A stretch of DNA of 64,000 nt, taken from positions 327,852 through 391,851 of the forward strand of contig NZ_LFLZ01000001.1 in assembly GCF_001189845.1 (NCBI RefSeq). The letters are read 5' to 3'. The DNA is from Bradyrhizobium tropiciagri (GTDB lineage Bacteria; Pseudomonadota; Alphaproteobacteria; Rhizobiales; Xanthobacteraceae). The position numbers and the translations under genes are program-made. The notes under the pieces were generated by a model. That model worked only from the letters and a program-made list of their open reading frames with translations. It was not told the DNA's origin and did not search any database. Positions 60,834-64,000 of this stretch are shown here, piece after piece; positions within the stretch are counted from its first letter, which is position 1, and each line of letters begins with the position of its first letter.

Positions 60834-62432
60834 ATGGACTGGTCGCAACACGCACTTCCGCCGATGCGGCTCGAGCCCAGGTTCGGCGACCGCGTCGTGC
60901 CGGCCTTCCCGGAGCGGCCGGCCAGCCTGTGGGCGATGATCGCGGACGCGGTCGCGCGGAACGGCGACGGCGAGGCGCTGGTCTGCGGCGCGACGCGCCT
61001 GACGTGGCGCGAGGTCGCCGAGCAATCGGCCAGGGTCGCGGCGGGCTTTGCCCGGCTCGGCCTCGTGCCCGGTGACCGTGTCGCCATCCTGCTCGGCAAC
61101 CGCATCGAATTCGTGCTGACGATGTTCGCCGCCGCCCATGCCGGGCTGGTGACGGTGCTGCTCTCGACCCGCCAGCAGAAGCCCGAGATCGCTTATGTGC
61201 TGAACGATTGCGGCGCGAAATGTCTGGTCCACGAGGCCACGCTTGCCGATCGCATCCCCGACGCCGCCGATATTCCAGGCCTTGCGCATCGTGTTTCGGT
61301 GAGCGACGACAGCACGTCGCAATTCATCGCGTTGCGGGACAATGCTCCGGCCCAGGCGCCGGCGGAGGTGAGGGAAGAGGACACCGCGATGATCCTCTAC
61401 ACCTCGGGCACCACGGGCCGGCCGAAGGGCGCGATGCTCGCCCATTGCAACATCATCCACTCCTCGATGGTGTTCACCTCGTGCCTGAAGCTGACGCAAG
61501 GCGATCGCTCGATCGCGGCGGTGCCACTCGCGCATGTCACCGGCGCGGTCGCCAACATCACGACGATGGCGCGTTGCGCCGGCGCGCTGATCATCATGCC
61601 GGAGTTCAAGGCGGCTGAGTATCTGAAGGTCGCGGCGCGCGAGCGCGTCACCTACACGGTGATGGTGCCGGCGATGTACAATCTCTGCCTGATGCAGCCG
61701 GATTTCGACAGCTACGATCTGTCGAGCTGGCGCATCGGCGGTTTCGGCGGCGCGCCGATGCCGGTTGCGACCATCGAGAAGCTCGACGCCAAGATCCCCG
61801 GACTGAAGCTCGCCAATTGCTACGGCGCGACCGAGACCTCGTCGCCCTCGACCCTGATGCCGGGCGAACTCACCGCAACCCATATCGACAGCGTCGGCCT
61901 GCCGTGTCCCGGCGCCGAGATCGTCGTGATGGGCGCCGACGGCCGCGAGGTGCCGCGCGGCGAGATCGGCGAACTCTGGATCTGCAGCGCCTCCGTCATC
62001 AAGGGCTACTGGAATAATCCGAAGGCGACCCAAGAGAGCTTCACCGCCGGGTTCTGGCACTCCGGCGATCTCGGTTCGATCGACGCCGACAATTTCGTTC
62101 GCGTGTTCGATCGCCAGAAGGACATGATCAACCGCGGCGGCCTGAAGATCTATTCCGCCGAGGTCGAGTCGGTGCTGGCCGGCCACCCGGCCGTGGTCGA
62201 GAGCGCGATCATCGCAAAGCCGTGCCCGGTGCTCGGCGAGCGCGTGCACGCCGTGATCGTGACCCGCAATGACGTCAACGCGGAGAGCCTGCGCGCCTGG
62301 TGCGCCGAGCGGCTGTCGGACTACAAGGTGCCGGAGACGATGGCGCTGACCTCAGAGCCCTTGCCACGCAACGCCAATGGCAAGGTGATCAAGCGCCAGC
62401 TCAGGGAGAGCCTGACTGCGGCAGGAGCGTGA
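60834..62432 (+). CDS. AMP-dependent acyl-CoA synthetase/ligase
   Basis: 532 residues. ANL motifs: A3 MILYTSGTTGRPKGAMLAH, A5 NCYGATETSSPS, A7/A8 WHSGDLGSIDADNFVRVFDRQKDMINRGGLKIYSAEVE and the C-terminal catalytic lysine in LPRNANGKVIKRQL. Acid substrate not deducible; medium-chain or aryl acids are likely. Ten bases after panB. Confidence 0.88.
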   Translation: MDWSQHALPPMRLEPRFGDRVVPAFPERPASLWAMIADAVARNGDGEALVCGATRLTWREVAEQSARVAAGFARLGLVPGDRVAILLGNRIEFVLTMFAAAHAGLVTVLLSTRQQKPEIAYVLNDCGAKCLVHEATLADRIPDAADIPGLAHRVSVSDDSTSQFIALRDNAPAQAPAEVREEDTAMILYTSGTTGRPKGAMLAHCNIIHSSMVFTSCLKLTQGDRSIAAVPLAHVTGAVANITTMARCAGALIIMPEFKAAEYLKVAARERVTYTVMVPAMYNLCLMQPDFDSYDLSSWRIGGFGGAPMPVATIEKLDAKIPGLKLANCYGATETSSPSTLMPGELTATHIDSVGLPCPGAEIVVMGADGREVPRGEIGELWICSASVIKGYWNNPKATQESFTAGFWHSGDLGSIDADNFVRVFDRQKDMINRGGLKIYSAEVESVLAGHPAVVESAIIAKPCPVLGERVHAVIVTRNDVNAESLRAWCAERLSDYKVPETMALTSEPLPRNANGKVIKRQLRESLTAAGA

Positions 62433-62612
62433 ACTGGGGAGCCCACGCAGTCCCGCCGTGGCCGCGACAAACTTCCCCGGTTAACGCTTTGATCCGCCTC
62501 GCTTTGCCTTGCCTCCGCCACACCGTTAGGGTAACGCCGCCGCGGTGTGGGGATCGGGTAGGGGCCAGGCTCCACCCAGATTCGCGGTCCCGAGGGGATG
62601 GGATAGCTTTAA
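62433..62612. other. Intergenic region before the TPR gene
   Basis: 180 bases without a gene; GC-rich. A short stretch (62529-62570) could hold a promoter, but no clear boxes are visible. Confidence 0.35.
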
Positions 62613-63269
62613 GTGTCTGAATTATTTGACGAAGTAGACGAGGAAGTCCGTCGCGATCAGCTCAAGAAGCTGTGGGACAAGTACTCGATCTTTATCATCG
62701 CGCTGGCGGTCCTGGTGATCGCCGGCGTCGGTGGCTGGCGCGGCTACCAATATCTCGAGGCCAAGAAGGCCGCCGAGGCCGGTGCGGCGTTCGACCGCGC
62801 CATCGAGCTGTCGGACCAGAGCAAGCACGCCGAGGCCGAGGCCGCCTTTGCCGATTTGATCACCAAGGCGCCGTCCGGGTACCGCAACCTGGCGCGGCTG
62901 CGCATGGCTGCCGAGGTCGCGACCCGCGATCAGCCGGCCGCCGCGAAGCTCTATGACGAGATCGCAGCCGACCGCAGCGTCGGCGGTCCCGAGCAGGATC
63001 TGGCGCGGATCCGCGCCGCGCAGCTCGTGATGGACACCACGACCTATCCGAACATGCTGCAACGGCTCGAGGCGACGGCAACGTCGAAGGATTCGACGTT
63101 CCGTCATTCCGCGCGCGAGTTGCTGGCGCTGTCGGCGTGGCACGCCAACGATGCCACCGCCGCGCGCAAGTGGCTCGACCAGATTGCCAATGACGGCGAG
63201 ACGCCGCCGAGCATGCGCTCGCGCGCCGAAGCGCTGCAGGCCCTGTTGCCGCCGGTCGCGAAAAGCTGA
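62613..63269 (+). CDS. YfgM-like membrane-anchored TPR protein
   Basis: 218 residues from a GTG at 62613. Short cytoplasmic N-terminus (FDEVDEEVRRDQLKKLWDKYS), one transmembrane helix (IFIIALAVLVIAGVGGW), then periplasmic tetratricopeptide-like helices (RAIELSDQSKHAEAEAAFADLITKAPSGY). As in YfgM, it probably helps envelope protein folding. In related genomes this pair is followed by bamB/der; here a lipoprotein follows. Confidence 0.85.
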   Translation: MSELFDEVDEEVRRDQLKKLWDKYSIFIIALAVLVIAGVGGWRGYQYLEAKKAAEAGAAFDRAIELSDQSKHAEAEAAFADLITKAPSGYRNLARLRMAAEVATRDQPAAAKLYDEIAADRSVGGPEQDLARIRAAQLVMDTTTYPNMLQRLEATATSKDSTFRHSARELLALSAWHANDATAARKWLDQIANDGETPPSMRSRAEALQALLPPVAKS

Positions 63270-63306
63270 GCTGGCGCGAAACCCGAGTTTGAGTGAGAGA
63301 TCGACC

Positions 63307-63864
63307 ATGCGCCGCTCGCAACGCCTGATCGCAGCCGCAGTTCTGACCGCGCTATGCAGCGCGCTGGCAGGCTGCGGCGGTGGCGGCATGGCCAATTTCG
63401 ACCCCAGCGATTTGCTCGACTTCCTCGACACCAAGAAGAAGCTGCAGGGCGACCGCAAGCCGGTCTTCCCCGAAGGCGTGCCCGGCCTCGAGCAGGGCGT
63501 GCCGAAGGAATTGTACAAGGGCTCGCAGCAGGAGCAGCTCGACCAGCAGAACGCTGCGGCCGCGGCCGCCGCCCAGCCGGCTCCGCCACCGGAGCCGCCG
63601 AAGGGCGCCAAGAAGCACGCCAAGCGCACCGCTCCATCAGCGGATCAGGCAGCAGCGCCCGACGCCGCGACCGAGGAGGGCGCCCCTGCCGCGGTGCCGC
63701 CGGATCCGAAGCCGAAGAAGATCGTCCGCCGCCGCACCACGGCACCGCCGGCCGACGACCAGCAGGCGCAGCCTGCGGCACCGGCCCAGCAGCAGACCCA
63801 GACCACGCAACAATCCGGCGGCGCGTTCCCCGCGCCGCTACCGAGCGGCGGATTTAGCCGCTAG
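63307..63864 (+). CDS. Proline/alanine-rich lipoprotein
   Basis: 185 residues. Lipobox LCSALAGC with Cys23 as the lipidated residue. After a short conserved segment (FDPSDLLDFLDTKKKLQGDRKPVFPEGVPG) the rest is low-complexity, rich in Ala, Pro, Gln and Lys, and probably unfolded. No known domain. Follows the YfgM-like gene and is likely in its operon. Confidence 0.78.
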   Translation: MRRSQRLIAAAVLTALCSALAGCGGGGMANFDPSDLLDFLDTKKKLQGDRKPVFPEGVPGLEQGVPKELYKGSQQEQLDQQNAAAAAAAQPAPPPEPPKGAKKHAKRTAPSADQAAAPDAATEEGAPAAVPPDPKPKKIVRRRTTAPPADDQQAQPAAPAQQQTQTTQQSGGAFPAPLPSGGFSR

Positions 63865-63882
63865 TCACAAGCAGGATTCCAC

Positions 63883-64000
63883 CTCGCCCCGCCTGTGGGG
63901 AGAGGTCGAATTCAAGCACAGCTTGAATTCCGGGTGAGGGGGAGTCTCCACGAACTCACGATTTGCGGTGTTCGCGGAGACAGCCCCTCACCCCAACCTC
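63883..64000. repeat. Composite intergenic repeat at window end
   Basis: Contains GAATTCAAGC-ACA-GCTTGAATTC (63908-63930) and wider arms GGTGAGGGG / CCCCTCACC (from 63933 to the window end). A common repeat type in these genomes; truncated by the end of the window. Confidence 0.65.

Noticed and set aside
1..64000. CRISPR arrays, prophage or insertion sequences
   Set aside because: No regularly spaced repeats, transposase or phage genes; the repeats seen are single palindromic intergenic elements.

Overview
The window is high-GC chromosomal DNA from an alphaproteobacterium, most likely Bradyrhizobium or a close Nitrobacteraceae relative. The evidence is protein style, the mix of LysR/MFS/GST/ABC genes, a livGFKHM block, panB, prfC, NnrU and several intergenic palindromic repeat families of the kind common in that group. 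There is no rRNA, ordinary tRNA, CRISPR array, phage or complete insertion sequence.

Region by region. 0-18 kb is a string of small regulator plus exporter modules: MarR/EamA, LysR/DUF1127-acetyltransferase/MFS, LysR/MFS twice, and divergent ohr/ohrR with duplicated operators. A secreted M20 peptidase, a cupin, an AAA ATPase, a solute-binding protein and a phosphotransferase lie among them, with a bamA 3' scrap. 18-27 kb holds a cyanobacterial-type fluorescence-recovery-protein homologue, a beta-propeller, a tandem winged-helix regulator, a class III cyclase, SRPBCC and HD proteins, a frameshifted GlxA regulator, and PadR, YjbR and GNAT genes. 27.8-30.5 kb is the most unusual part. A Ro60/TROVE gene (rsr) on the minus strand is preceded by four tandem non-coding units. 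Each looks like a circularly permuted tRNA inside a closing stem, the architecture of bacterial Y RNAs (YrlA class). A further terminator-ended small RNA candidate lies just upstream.

30.5-49 kb continues with LysR/MFS, SDR, GST, DsbB/DUF5993, DctA, an AraC regulator with an acyltransferase, and a TetR-controlled pair (secreted barrel protein plus alpha/beta hydrolase) with matching operators. A winged-helix/TPR regulator, a Tat-exported hydrolase with cytochrome P460, an ArsC-like protein, TetR/EamA and a PAS protein follow. 49.8-54.5 kb is a complete branched-chain amino-acid or amide ABC transporter operon. 54.6-64 kb is housekeeping-like: DUF47/Pit phosphate uptake, an SMR exporter, prfC, NnrU, panB, an acyl-CoA synthetase, a YfgM-like TPR protein and a lipoprotein.

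Six genes between 23.5 and 36.9 kb (glxA-like, SnoaL-like, rsr, a lysR, dsbB, dctA) are each broken by what looks like one single-base indel, while both flanks are clean. This points to local sequence error as readily as to gene decay, so these genes are described as composites. Start codons were moved from the longest ORF wherever a ribosome binding site or operator gave a better choice.
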